Source: an uncultured Clostridia bacterium (lineage in GTDB: Bacteria > Bacillota > Clostridia > Christensenellales > Aristaeellaceae). From it: a stretch of DNA of 53,954 nucleotides. Made by a program: the position numbers and the translations under genes. The first letter of the stretch is position 1. Every line of letters begins with the position of its first letter. The stretch is from the NCBI GenBank assembly GCA_947166385.1, contig CAMVEB010000026.1, positions 1 through 53,954 on the forward strand, read 5' to 3'. Under the pieces are notes generated by a model. That model did no database searches. It saw nothing but the letters and a program-made list of their open reading frames with translations, and had not been told where the DNA came from. Below are positions 1-8,060 of the stretch, piece after piece.

Positions 1-219
1 TCATAAACAACGTAGAAACACTGTGGAATATAAAATAATAACTCATCTTTCTCTATTCCCCTTACTTCTCTCCTTGTAGAATTATTGATTAGAAATGCAT
101 GCAAATCATTAGAATTTCTTGACAAGGTGCACAAGTCACAACTGCTTATTTTTCAAGGAGTTAGACAGTGTATAACAAGAGTTCATCCTACCGCCTACAT
201 GGCGATAGGATGACTTGCT
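1..219. other. Left-edge intergenic sequence with a hairpin
   Basis: I see no gene, tRNA or convincing promoter here. The stretch is AT-rich and lies downstream of the metallophosphoesterase fragment. An imperfect 12-bp hairpin (184-195 with 201-212, loop TACAT, one G-T pair) sits just past the stop codon and could end transcription from the minus strand, although no U-run follows it. The left end (att site) of the integrative element may lie here or outside the window; I could not identify a core sequence without the other junction. Confidence 0.4.
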
Positions 220-538
220 TCATAACGCTTCGACACTTCGCATCATAAAGTGCATTTTGTCGATCCGTTTATCGATGTGCCAGTGCCCGCAGAACCAGTT
301 TTTGTAATTCAGCTGATCCTCAATTTTGTCCAGCCATTCTTCAGTACTATTATCAACCATGGACTGATCCAATCCCGGTAAAAAAGCTTCAATGGGTACA
401 TACTTTTGAGGGCAAGTGTGTGTTAAAACAACGTCAACGTTCCAGTTGACAGCGGAGAGCTGCTTCTCAGTTTTCTGCTTGATCTCATCGGAAGGTTGCT
501 CATCGGGGAACCAGTTCATTCCGCGTTGTAATCTGTAG
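220..538 (-). pseudogene. Metallophosphoesterase, C-terminal fragment (split gene)
   Basis: This is the 3' part of a calcineurin-like phosphoesterase. Visible family features are VVLTHTCP near the start of the fragment and the metal-binding C-GHWH segment near its end. The open frame runs back into the inserted element at 544, so no natural start codon remains. Removing 544-5315 and one copy of the 5-bp target duplication joins this fragment in frame to the N-terminal half at 5316-5701: the junction reads VDKY then YRLQRG, giving a protein of about 235 residues. I infer the gene was intact before the insertion. It lies directly downstream of the integrase and is an ICE passenger of unknown substrate. 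Loss is probably complete because the HWH metal ligands are separated from the N-terminal D-x-H and GNH motifs. Confidence 0.85.
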
Positions 539-543
539 TACTT
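539..543. repeat. Target-site duplication TACTT, left copy
   Basis: TACTT lies immediately outside the CCTGAATCCGTGA end at 544 and is repeated immediately outside the opposite end at 5316-5320. Exact 5-bp duplication at the outer borders, but not at the inner borders (TTTGA after 2285, TATTA before 5127), shows that the whole 544-5315 block inserted as one unit. Confidence 0.85.
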
Positions 544-559
544 CCTGAATCCGTGAAAT

Positions 560-1919
560 TCAAGCGAAGCAGAACTGTCTGGTGAGTGCAAGAAAACAGT
601 CAGCCCAAGCGTTGCTGCGGCTGATTGAAAGGATTAGTTGTCTAGCGTGTTGAGTCACATGACCGGCAAAATGAATAAGGTTTTGAATAACAGTACGAAC
701 CCGTTTTCTTGAAACAATTCTTTTTGCTGGAGCATTGCCTTGACGGACTGCTTCCTGACCGGATCATGCGAAGAATATTGTAAGCAAGTACAGTGAGTTC
801 GAGAACCAGTTCATTGGTATCGAACTTGCCGGAAGGAAGACGTTCTACTCCCATATCCGTTTTAATTTCGCTGTGGAACTGTTCGCATTCACCATGGGCA
901 TGGTAGAGAGCAATAATATCCTCATCACTGTCACCGAGGTTAGTCCAAAACATATTGATTTCAACATCAGGTATCAAAAGAAGCTGACCGTCAGCCATGG
1001 ATGTGCGTTCTGTCATTTCGTAGACAATACGATTGTGGATAATCTTTTCTTCACCGGACTCAGATGTGTAATGGATGTCCTTGAAGGTGCTGCCGATGTA
1101 AACCGTTTTCCCTTCTCTGGGGCTGTTGATGTTTTTGCACCATGAACGAATATTGGAAGCCCATTCATCTCTGTCCTCCTTGCGCAGATTGCGCTTAATG
1201 ACGTAATAAACGCCTTTATCCAGCATGATTCCGACATTATCAGTAGCATCGTTTCCGGAATCCAGCCTGAAAAGAAGCGGTTGATCTGTTATCTTTCTGC
1301 AAAGCTCAATCGTCTGGCGCAAGAACGCAGGGGTACCGTTCTGACAATGCTGGCTGCCCGTTCTCAATTCTGTATTGACAAGGTACCCCTCGGTTCCGAT
1401 ATATGCCATCATAGGTGCGTATCCCATAAATTTCTTGTATGTCCAGCCTATGCCTTCTTTTTGCGTTTTGGAATTGTCCATCGGTGTGACATCCATATCT
1501 ACAGGAACCATGCCGATTTTCAATGGAGTCGGTTGTACACTGTTTTTTCTGAGCAGATCTGTATTGAAAGCAAGCAATGACATTCTCAGCTTGGTTCCGA
1601 TCTCATTCATTCTCTGTCGCAACGTGGCGGGTGACGGCAAACCTTTATTGAGATGAAGCGCATTCTGGTAATACGCAGCATCATTCTGAAGTTCACTGAC
1701 ATATTCAAAATCGGGCTTTCCCATGCATAGCAGGGCGATGAATGTTGTCATGACAGCACCGGCATCAATTTGTTTTCGTGAGCGTTTTTCAGCTAATTTC
1801 ACATCACGGAATTGTTCTGAAAATCCTGCTCTCTCCAAAATATCTCCCACAATGCCAATTCCTGATGCTGCCGGTATTCTCTTGTCTGTCAACTGATAGA
1901 TGATTTTCTGATGTGCCAT
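560..1919 (-). pseudogene. IS1380-family transposase, frameshifted near the C-terminus
   Basis: DDE transposase responsible for movement of the IS and probably of the related MITE. Family features include the VDMDVTPMDN segment (first acidic residues), RLDSGNDA (second Asp) and CEQFHSEIKTDMG (Glu). The uninterrupted frame ends at 642 with a Ser/Cys-rich tail that does not look like protein. Reading the alternative frame from about 760 restores a typical C-terminus (IGQEAVRQGNAPAKR..., ending at a TGA at 560-562). A single extra base in the ATCCGGTC run at about 758-763 explains it. Either this copy is a dead transposase, or the base is a sequencing error, or a frameshift is used. The start was set at ATG 1919; a TTG at 1931 is also possible. 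Confidence 0.75.
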
Positions 1920-1960
1920 TTTACCATTCAAACCCTTCCTGTTTGTTGCTTATATTATAC

Positions 1961-2149
1961 CCTGAATCCGTGAGACTTGGATTATGAAAAATGCTTGAAA
2001 TACGCATAGAATCGAATGTTTCAGGCATTTTTACAGGCATTTTTTCTGCACCCATTTGGTGCAAATTCATAAGCCGAGATTTTCGCTTAAAACGCCGTGT
2101 TTATCGGGCATTCAGTGGTCTTTTACAATTTGTATTTCACGGATTCAGG
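1961..2149. repeat. 189-bp MITE copy 1, inserted inside the IS
   Basis: This non-coding unit has terminal inverted repeats CCTGAATCCGTGA / TCACGGATTCAGG. It is flanked by the 5-bp direct repeat TATAC (1956-1960 and 2150-2154), so it is an independent insertion between the transposase start and the right end of the IS. By eye it is identical over its full length to the copy at 5127-5315. Apart from the ends it shares no obvious sequence with the IS. It separates the transposase from any promoter located in the original IS end, which may also have affected transposase expression. Confidence 0.85.
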
Positions 2150-2401
2150 TATACCAGAAAAGGTTGCTTTTTCATAGCTTTTCTTTCACCTTTTGGGTGA
2201 ATTTCTGTTTTTTATTTTCCGGCTTTCAACGCCCTATTTTACGCGCTTTTCAACTTCTTCACTTTTCCACTTTCACGGATTCAGGTTTGACACATTCATT
2301 CCGGTTATCCGGAAAGCCAGACCAAACGAGAGATGATTTCCGGAAGAATTGCTTTCTAAGAACGAATTCAGTTTTTTAGAAATAATCGCTCAGATATAAA
2401 A

Positions 2402-2451
2402 AACGCAAAGGCGTATTGACTGAAGCAAGGTCAATGCGCCTTTGTTGCGTT
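2402..2451. terminator. Strong bidirectional intrinsic terminator
   Basis: Arms at 2402-2420 and 2430-2451 form a long, nearly perfect stem (AACGCAAAGGCGTATTGAC against its complement). The minus-strand transcript continues into a run of six U (complement of 2396-2401), right after the LacI gene; the plus-strand side has a shorter U-run. The rest of 2286-2612 shows no gene. This marks the end of the MATE-LacI operon. Confidence 0.8.
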
Positions 2452-2612
2452 TTCAGAATGCATATTTCGATGCTTTCATGCGCAGGCTTGAATTTGCGTC
2501 CGATCTCGGTCAACGCATATTCTACCCTGAGCTACGCCTCCGGTTATTTTTTTCGTAAGAAACCCCTCATACTGACTTTTCTGATAGCGGATTATCTTAG
2601 TTTTTTTGTTTG

Positions 2613-3638
2613 TTATGAGTCTTCTTTCAGATTCTTCAAGTCCTTCACACTGTCTCCTACCCACAGCTTTACGGGAATACAAACCGTTTGTGCGTCTGTT
2701 TCGCCGTTGATCATTTCAAGGAGCAGATGAATTGCCGTTTTTGCCAGAAGAGCATTGTCCTGCGCGACGGTTGTCAGCTTGGGCAGAGCATTCCGCGCTT
2801 CCCGACTGCCGTCAAAGCCGATGACGGAAAGTTCGTCGGGAATATCCACGCCGTTTTTCTGCAAAAAACGCATCAGTTCCAGCGCGTAATAATCCGATAC
2901 GGCGAAGACGGCGGTGTAGTTTTTGATTGCCGCCAGCCGTTCCTGATAGAATAACTCCCTTTCGGCTGCCTGCATCGGAATTTTCATGAAGCCGGCTTTG
3001 ACTTCCAGCCCCTCACACAAGCCCTGATAGCGCAGATAGTCCATACATATTTCGTTGTCGGCGACGCAAAGCACACGGCGGTGTCCCATTTCTTTCAGAT
3101 ATTGCCCCGCCTGTCTGCCGCCGTCGAAATCGTCAATCGTGAGGTTGCCGAAGCGGTTCTGCTCATCAAGGAATCCGTCGTAAATCACGAACGGAACGCG
3201 GATTCTGTCGCGCAGATCCTGATATTCGTCCTCGCAGAAGCCGATGACTACCACGCCGTCAAGATTCCACATGGAGGCAAAGGCGACGATCTCGGTGATT
3301 TTCTTTGCCTTTTTGAGCATCATAAAATAGCCGTTTGCCTCGGTTTCGTCCGACAGGTAATTGATAGCCGCCGAGATGAACGAATCCTCAAAAACGTGTC
3401 CTTCGTACTTGGGGTGATCGTTGACCACTACGCCGATAATACGCGAATTGTTGCGGGCGAGCAGGGTGGCAGCCATATCGGGAATATAGCCGCGTTCTTC
3501 CAGTTTCTGCTCTACCGCCTTGACGGTTCTGTCGGAGATCTTCTGCGTTTTGCCGTGGAGCACATTGGACACGGTCGCCGTGCTTAATCCCAATTCCTCG
3601 GCGATATCTTTGATTCTCACCTTGTTTTCAGACCACAT
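2613..3638 (-). CDS. LacI-family transcriptional regulator (composite-transposon passenger)
   Basis: A 341-aa repressor. The N-terminal HTH (about residues 6-30, IKDIAEELGLSTATVSNVLHG) is followed by a periplasmic-binding-protein-like ligand domain (from about residue 65, GVVVNDHP) ending in the usual dimer and ligand region. AGGAGG precedes the ATG. The gene follows the MATE transporter by 19 nt on the same strand, so the two form one operon. A perfect 18-bp palindrome with a central CG step lies at the MATE promoter (5063-5080) and is the natural candidate operator for this protein, suggesting autoregulation of the pair. The effector is unknown; LacI members usually sense sugars or nucleosides. 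Confidence 0.85.
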   Translation of the reverse strand: MWSENKVRIKDIAEELGLSTATVSNVLHGKTQKISDRTVKAVEQKLEERGYIPDMAATLLARNNSRIIGVVVNDHPKYEGHVFEDSFISAAINYLSDETEANGYFMMLKKAKKITEIVAFASMWNLDGVVVIGFCEDEYQDLRDRIRVPFVIYDGFLDEQNRFGNLTIDDFDGGRQAGQYLKEMGHRRVLCVADNEICMDYLRYQGLCEGLEVKAGFMKIPMQAAERELFYQERLAAIKNYTAVFAVSDYYALELMRFLQKNGVDIPDELSVIGFDGSREARNALPKLTTVAQDNALLAKTAIHLLLEMINGETDAQTVCIPVKLWVGDSVKDLKNLKEDS

Positions 3639-3657
3639 GCCATTGCCTCCTGTCCTT

Positions 3658-4992
3658 TCACAGCTTCTTCATCCAGTTTTTTCTGACAAAGACGATCCAC
3701 GTCAGCAGCAGCCGCACACATTCTTCCATAGATAAGATAAAATACACCAGCGGTATAGATAATTTCCAGACATACGCACCCAGCAGCGCCAGCGGCACGC
3801 CGAATCCCCATGTGCCGAGCAGTTCAATGATCATCATGGTGCGCGTCTGTCCTCCGCTTCGGACAATGCCGCCGCCGAGAATCATATTCAGCACCTTGAC
3901 CGGAAGCACGACAACGAACGCGATGAGAATCTGACGCGCGGTGGACTTGACATATTCCTCTACGTTGTAAAAGTCAGTGTAAACGCCCATGGCAAGCACC
4001 GTCAGGGCGGCAATGACAAACGAGCCGATCAGTCCGTAAAGCAGCAGCCTTCTGGATTTCTGATAGGCGGAATGCTTTTCGCCCTTTCCCAGTTCTTTTC
4101 CTATCAGAATACCCGCCGCCTGCGCTATACCGCTCAATGCGCCGACAGTCAAGCCCTGCACCGGATACGTCAGCGTCATGGCGGCGCATTCCGGCGTTCC
4201 GATGTGACCGTACACCGAAGCGTAGACGTTTTCGCTCAGGCTCCACATAAATTCAATGACCAGCACGGGAAAGAGTATGGCAAGATAACTGCCGCGGGTC
4301 ATTTTGGTTAGTCTTGGCATGAACCTGAAAGATATGCTCCTCTTTCTGTCAATCACTTTCATGGCGGCAACCATCAGCAGCGCGTTGAAACCCTGAGAGA
4401 TGACGGTTGCCGTCGCCGCGCCGTTTGCGCCCATGGCAGGGAAACCGAGCTTTCCGAAGATCAGCAGATAATTCAGCACTGTGTTGAGCAGACTGGATAT
4501 TATGCTGCACACCAGTGGAAGAGAGGCTTTTTCCATGCAGCGCATTCTGACAGAAGTCATCATACTCACCGCGTAAGGCAAAAATCCGAAGGCGATGATT
4601 CTCAGATATTTTGCGGCAACGGCAACGGTATTTCCGTCCGCCGAGTAAAGACCCATTAATCTGACGGGAAACGCAAGACACACAGCCATAAACACAACGC
4701 CTATTCCTATTGACAGCAGCGTATGCAGCGAAAATCCCCGGTCGGCTTCGTCATTATCATTGGCTCCGAGATACTGCGAAAGGATGATGCCCGCGACGCT
4801 CACCACCGCCCCGATGACAACGCTGTATAAGGTGCTGAGCTTACCGGCAATCCCCACTGCCGCCACGCTGACGCTCCCCAGCGACCCGACCATTATCTGA
4901 TCGACAATGGAAAATGATGATTGCAGCATACACTGCAAGGCAACGGGCAGCGCGATTTTGAATACCTGCTGAATAAATGAATCCCTGCGCAT
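3658..4992 (-). CDS. MATE-family multidrug/metabolite transporter
   Basis: Inner-membrane protein of about 444 aa with roughly twelve hydrophobic segments in two homologous halves. It belongs to the MATE (MatE/NorM-like) family, which exports cationic compounds or metabolites by Na+ or H+ antiport. The start chosen is the ATG of MRRDSFIQQVFKIALPVALQ with GAGGAG just upstream; an upstream in-frame extension of 31 residues covers the promoter and lacks a ribosome site. QCMLQSSFSIVDQIMVGSLGS is the characteristic first-helix region. Its cotranscribed LacI regulator and palindromic operator suggest an inducible exporter. Substrate unknown; the pairing of a MATE gene with a LacI gene hints at a sugar-linked or plant-derived compound, but that is guesswork. 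Confidence 0.85.
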   Translation of the reverse strand: MRRDSFIQQVFKIALPVALQCMLQSSFSIVDQIMVGSLGSVSVAAVGIAGKLSTLYSVVIGAVVSVAGIILSQYLGANDNDEADRGFSLHTLLSIGIGVVFMAVCLAFPVRLMGLYSADGNTVAVAAKYLRIIAFGFLPYAVSMMTSVRMRCMEKASLPLVCSIISSLLNTVLNYLLIFGKLGFPAMGANGAATATVISQGFNALLMVAAMKVIDRKRSISFRFMPRLTKMTRGSYLAILFPVLVIEFMWSLSENVYASVYGHIGTPECAAMTLTYPVQGLTVGALSGIAQAAGILIGKELGKGEKHSAYQKSRRLLLYGLIGSFVIAALTVLAMGVYTDFYNVEEYVKSTARQILIAFVVVLPVKVLNMILGGGIVRSGGQTRTMMIIELLGTWGFGVPLALLGAYVWKLSIPLVYFILSMEECVRLLLTWIVFVRKNWMKKL

Positions 4993-5032
4993 AAAAAATC
5001 TCCTCGATGTTTTTTCATGTTCTTTCAAGAAG

Positions 5033-5080
5033 ATTATAATGGATGGAGTGCCTTTGCGCAAAAGGTTAATCGCGTAACCT
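5033..5080 (-). promoter_or_regulatory. Promoter and palindromic operator of the MATE-lacI operon
   Basis: On the minus strand a TATAAT -10 (5033-5038) lies 17 bp from TTGCGC (5056-5061). Immediately upstream is the perfect inverted repeat AGGTTA-ATCGCG-TAACCT (5063-5080), which has the central CG expected of a LacI-type operator. A second, looser palindrome CCTTTGCGCAAAAGG overlaps the -35. Both would let a LacI dimer block or modulate polymerase. Confidence 0.65.
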
Positions 5081-5126
5081 ATCACAAAACAAGCTGCATG
5101 ATTCTATGGTATTTGCCAATGTATTA

Positions 5127-5315
5127 CCTGAATCCGTGAGACTTGGATTATGAAAAATGCTTGAAATACGCATAGAATCGAATGTTTCAGGCATTTTTAC
5201 AGGCATTTTTTCTGCACCCATTTGGTGCAAATTCATAAGCCGAGATTTTCGCTTAAAACGCCGTGTTTATCGGGCATTCAGTGGTCTTTTACAATTTGTA
5301 TTTCACGGATTCAGG
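5127..5315. repeat. 189-bp MITE copy 2, right border of the composite transposon
   Basis: By eye identical to 1961-2149 including both terminal inverted repeats. Its left flank is TATTA and its right flank TACTT, so it lacks its own duplication. Instead its right flank matches the left flank of the IS at 539-543. I infer that it was inserted earlier at the donor site and then served as the right end of the composite. Confidence 0.85.
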
Positions 5316-5320
5316 TACTT
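5316..5320. repeat. Target-site duplication TACTT, right copy
   Basis: Partner of 539-543. It encodes the Lys-Tyr codon junction (AAG TAC on the minus strand) that becomes continuous when one copy is removed. Confidence 0.85.
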
Positions 5321-5689
5321 GTCTACAGAGTATGCTCCGCCGATTACAATTGCCTTTTTACCATCCAGATCGTAAATCTCGCCATCCTTTGCAAACAGAA
5401 GATTCGAGAAATCATCTTCAACATAGACTGTTCCACCGTGCCATGTCACTTCGTGATAGGAAGGGATATTGAACGGCCGCTCTTCATGATTCCCATGTAT
5501 GCAGAAGATCGGAACGCCAGCTTTATTGAGCAGTTTCTTCCGTTTTCGATCTCCTTGGTCAGCGCCATAATAATTCAGTCCAACATCGCCGAGTAGAATA
5601 AGGATGTCGTCAGGAGTCAGTCCATATTTCTGTGTTACCCACAATGGAGACCTGACATCTCCGTGAATATCACCGGTTAGCAGGATCAT
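5316..5689 (-). pseudogene. Metallophosphoesterase, N-terminal fragment (split gene)
   Basis: This is the 5' part of the gene whose 3' part lies at 220-538. It shows the calcineurin-like motifs in order: LLTGDIHGD (D-x-H), LLGDVGLNYYG (GD) and IHGNHEE (GNH). The frame then reads IGGAYSVDKY and enters the MITE, gaining LNP and a stop. The chosen start is the ATG of MILLTGDIHGD, which has AGGTGG upstream; an ATG at 5701 overlaps the integrase stop (ATGA). The gene would have been translationally coupled to the integrase. A truncated product of about 125 residues could still be made but lacks the C-terminal metal ligands. Confidence 0.85.
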
Positions 5690-5697
5690 GTTCCACC

Positions 5698-7095
5698 TCA
5701 TTTACCTAAAGTCTTTGAAAGCTTCATTAGCAGCTGAAGCATATCCGGATCACCAAGAATCTGCTTCACAACTTCTGGATCTGGTTCTGTATTTGCCTTT
5801 GCAGATTCATTCGCTTCTTCTTTTTTCCGAGGCTCTGAGTCATTAGTCCGGTAAAATGCATTCTCGAGAAGTCGTGCGTTTTCCTTTCGACTTTCGTCCA
5901 GAATGTGTGAATACTGATCGGTAACCATTTGCGCTTGAGAATGACCGGAGTCTCCCTGAACTGCCTTGATATCACCACCGGTCAGTTTCAATTTGTAAGT
6001 TATACTGGAATGCCTAAGGCTGTGAAATACCACCGCAGGCAATTCATAATGTTTGATGAATTCCTTAAAACTCTTTTCAATTTGCCCGTGTTCAACCGGG
6101 GTTCCCATGGGGCTTGCAATAACAAGATCAAAATCATAGTATTCACTGCCCAGCGCTTCCTTAACTTCATCCTGGTCCTTCTTCCACTGAATAAGCATTT
6201 CAGCAACTGAACTGGGAAGATATATTTTCCGGACACTGGATGGAGTCTTTGGAGTCTTCAAGACAAGAACCGTTTTGGTATTAGGCATCTTCTCAGGAAA
6301 TTCTTTAATAACCCCTTTGCTCTCCAATTCGATCAGTGCATCTTTGGACGCGCGCTGCAATTCTTTGTTGACATAAATATAAGCTCGCCCTTCCTTTACG
6401 CTTTCTTCGGACACATCAACGCAATCCCAGGTTAATCCCAGAAGTTCTCCGATTCGTAATGAGCAGGAGAACGACAAATTGATGCAGAGCTTCAGCCTGT
6501 TATCCGGACATACCTCATTTACATGGGCCAATGTTTGCAGATCCCAGATTTCTCTTCTTTTCATCTCATGCTTTGGAACTTCCGCCAGAACAGCTGGATT
6601 TCTATCAATCAAATCCCATTTCATTGCCTGGGTAAACGCACTCCTCAAGAGTTTATGAACATCCCTTATTGTTGAAGTGCCTACATACCTGATTTCCTTT
6701 TTAAATTTTGAATCGGTGATCCTTTTCACTGATTCGCTCTTTTGCAAACGCTGATAATATCTTTCAAGAACATGTGTGGATACCTCATTAATCATCATTG
6801 AACCGATGAATGGTGAGATGTAGTTCCTGATCAAAGCCTTGTTGGTCTCAAACACAGAGAGTGACCACTTGGTTTTTCCGTATAGAGCAGTATATTCCAG
6901 CAGTAATTCGTCAATGGTTTTGCACCGCGGAAGAGCGATTGCTCCAACGCCTTCTTTATACTCAATTTCTTTTTTTCGTTTCTTGGCTGCAGCTTCAGAC
7001 TTACATGGCTCCCATTTCTGTTTTTTGTCTCCAGCGTCATCCGTAAAGCTGTAAACGACATAGTATTTTCCTTTTTTAATCTGAATCGACGCCAT
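5698..7095 (-). CDS. int: Tyrosine recombinase (ICE integrase)
   Basis: Catalyses integration and excision of the ICE by strand exchange. From the chosen ATG (MASIQIKK, AGGAGG about 9 nt upstream) the protein is 465 aa. The N-terminal arm-binding beta region is followed by a SAM-like core-binding domain (about 60-160) and a catalytic domain with R214 (SLRIGE), K281, H358 and R361 (HSLRH), H385 (GHSQ) and nucleophile Y395 (DQYSH). All catalytic residues are present, so it should be active. It overlaps the upstream four-HTH gene by about 20 nt and the downstream metallophosphoesterase start, making one transcript. This type is usual at the end of Tn1549/Tn916-like elements. A C-terminal acidic/charged tail after the Tyr is longer than in Tn916 Int. 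Confidence 0.92.
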   Translation of the reverse strand: MASIQIKKGKYYVVYSFTDDAGDKKQKWEPCKSEAAAKKRKKEIEYKEGVGAIALPRCKTIDELLLEYTALYGKTKWSLSVFETNKALIRNYISPFIGSMMINEVSTHVLERYYQRLQKSESVKRITDSKFKKEIRYVGTSTIRDVHKLLRSAFTQAMKWDLIDRNPAVLAEVPKHEMKRREIWDLQTLAHVNEVCPDNRLKLCINLSFSCSLRIGELLGLTWDCVDVSEESVKEGRAYIYVNKELQRASKDALIELESKGVIKEFPEKMPNTKTVLVLKTPKTPSSVRKIYLPSSVAEMLIQWKKDQDEVKEALGSEYYDFDLVIASPMGTPVEHGQIEKSFKEFIKHYELPAVVFHSLRHSSITYKLKLTGGDIKAVQGDSGHSQAQMVTDQYSHILDESRKENARLLENAFYRTNDSEPRKKEEANESAKANTEPDPEVVKQILGDPDMLQLLMKLSKTLGK

Positions 7096-7987
7096 GGATT
7101 TCATCCTCCTTTTTTGGTTGTGGCGGGTTGAGATACCAGATAATATCCTGCTTAAATATCTTCAATGAGTGATTAACCTTTTCAGCTCCTAGCTGGCCAG
7201 AGCGGATCAATCGCAATACTGCTGACTTGCTTATCCCTAAAATCGATGCTGCCTCATCCGTGGAATACCATTCTTTGCTGAACCTCTCTTTGGATTCTTG
7301 TTCTTTTCTGTCTCGGAGCACTTTCCCCAAAGATTCGTTTTCATGTTCAGCAATGAATTGCTCTTGTTCATCTTCCGTTAGTTCGTCAAACTTCCGATAC
7401 TTGGATTGATTTGCATACCATGTATTGAAACTCTCGATGGTGACTCTTTTCTGATCACCGATAACAATGACTTCCAATTCCGGGGTACTCTTCAGAAGGT
7501 GATAAACCTGATCTCGGTTCAGACAGATTATTCTGCCCATCTCAGGCAAGCTCATGGAAGCTTTAATGGCTTTTGAGTCTGCTGCACGTTGCTCAGGAGT
7601 ACGATAATGAGACTGCTGAGAAAGCCATTTGTGGAAGATGCGTTTTTTAACACGTTTCTGATTGCTCACCATAATTATTGGGATGTCTTCTTTTTTCAGG
7701 AGTTCATACACACAATCATCAGAAATGTTCAGTAGCTTTGAGAGATCACTTATTGAATATGAAATGCTTTTAATTTCTCTTCCCGGAGCAGAACCATCCA
7801 CCTTTTTGTAGTGTGTCTGATTGGCATACCACTCTTCAAAGCTACTAAGAACAATCCTCATCTGGCGGGCAACCATTACGGTCTGAAACAGATTCTTGTG
7901 CACAAGCCAGTAACCTTCAGTCTTCTTCAATCCAAGAAGATGTGTCATCTCTGGAACAGAAATAGTGGTTTTTTGTGCTGCATCCAT
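7076..7987 (-). CDS. Protein with four tandem excisionase-like HTH units
   Basis: This 303-aa, probably DNA-binding protein is built from four similar modules at about residues 8-52, 67-115, 135-185 and 230-285. Each has the pattern S-x-x-x-[M/L]-x-x-L-L-x-[L/I] ... hydrophobic turn ... [V/I]-x-x-x-Q-x-[R/K]-V ... F-x-x-W, the winged-helix signature of excisionase/MerR-like proteins. The first three end in F-x-x-W-(Y)-(A/S)-x-Q-(T/S)-x-Y; the fourth (STDEAASILGISKSAVLRLIRSG) is closest to canonical excisionases. It overlaps the integrase start. The role is inferred: architectural factor for recombination or regulator of the module. I recognise similar multi-HTH proteins beside ICE integrases but cannot assign a name. 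Confidence 0.7.
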   Translation of the reverse strand: MDAAQKTTISVPEMTHLLGLKKTEGYWLVHKNLFQTVMVARQMRIVLSSFEEWYANQTHYKKVDGSAPGREIKSISYSISDLSKLLNISDDCVYELLKKEDIPIIMVSNQKRVKKRIFHKWLSQQSHYRTPEQRAADSKAIKASMSLPEMGRIICLNRDQVYHLLKSTPELEVIVIGDQKRVTIESFNTWYANQSKYRKFDELTEDEQEQFIAEHENESLGKVLRDRKEQESKERFSKEWYSTDEAASILGISKSAVLRLIRSGQLGAEKVNHSLKIFKQDIIWYLNPPQPKKEDEIHGVDSD

Positions 7988-8060
7988 CCTTTTTCCTCCT
8001 TTCAGCGATTTGGATCCGGATCACAAAAAGCAAACTAACAGAAACGCTTCAAAAGTGGTA

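Larger units (their letters stand above)
544..2285 (-). mobile_element. IS1380-like insertion sequence containing a nested MITE
   Basis: The inverted repeats are CCTGAATCCGTGAAAT at 544-559 and the complementary end TTTCACGGATTCAGG finishing at 2285. The transposase on the minus strand fills most of the element. With the 189-bp MITE and its 5-bp duplication removed (1961-2154) the IS would be about 1548 bp. The outer flanks of this IS alone do not match (TACTT left, TTTGA right), consistent with it now being one arm of a larger composite. Family assignment rests on transposase sequence features. Confidence 0.75.
544..5315. mobile_element. Composite transposon bounded by an IS and a MITE, carrying MATE and LacI genes
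   Basis: The 4772-bp block begins with CCTGAATCCGTGAAAT (left end of an IS1380-like element) and ends with its inverted counterpart, which belongs to a 189-bp MITE. It is flanked by the direct repeat TACTT and interrupts a metallophosphoesterase gene cleanly in frame. Contents in order are the IS (544-2285, itself hit by a MITE copy), a bidirectional terminator, a LacI-type regulator, a MATE transporter with its promoter, and a second MITE copy (5127-5315). Seen directly: terminal repeats, TSD and identical MITE copies. Inferred: one transposition event used the outer end of the IS and the outer end of the MITE, as in a classical composite transposon but with a non-autonomous element as one arm. 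Confidence 0.85.

Noticed and set aside
1..219. tRNA or attachment site at the left edge
   Set aside because: No cloverleaf or CCA-like end was found, and the opposite ICE junction is outside the window, so no core repeat can be matched.
4986..5085. 31-residue N-terminal extension of the MATE protein
   Set aside because: It covers the promoter and operator, has no ribosome site, and the downstream ATG has GAGGAG at a good distance and starts the typical first helix.
1961..5315. The 189-bp direct repeat as attL/attR of an integrative element
   Set aside because: Each copy has its own terminal inverted repeats and copy 1 has a 5-bp target duplication, which is the hallmark of a MITE, not of an attachment site.
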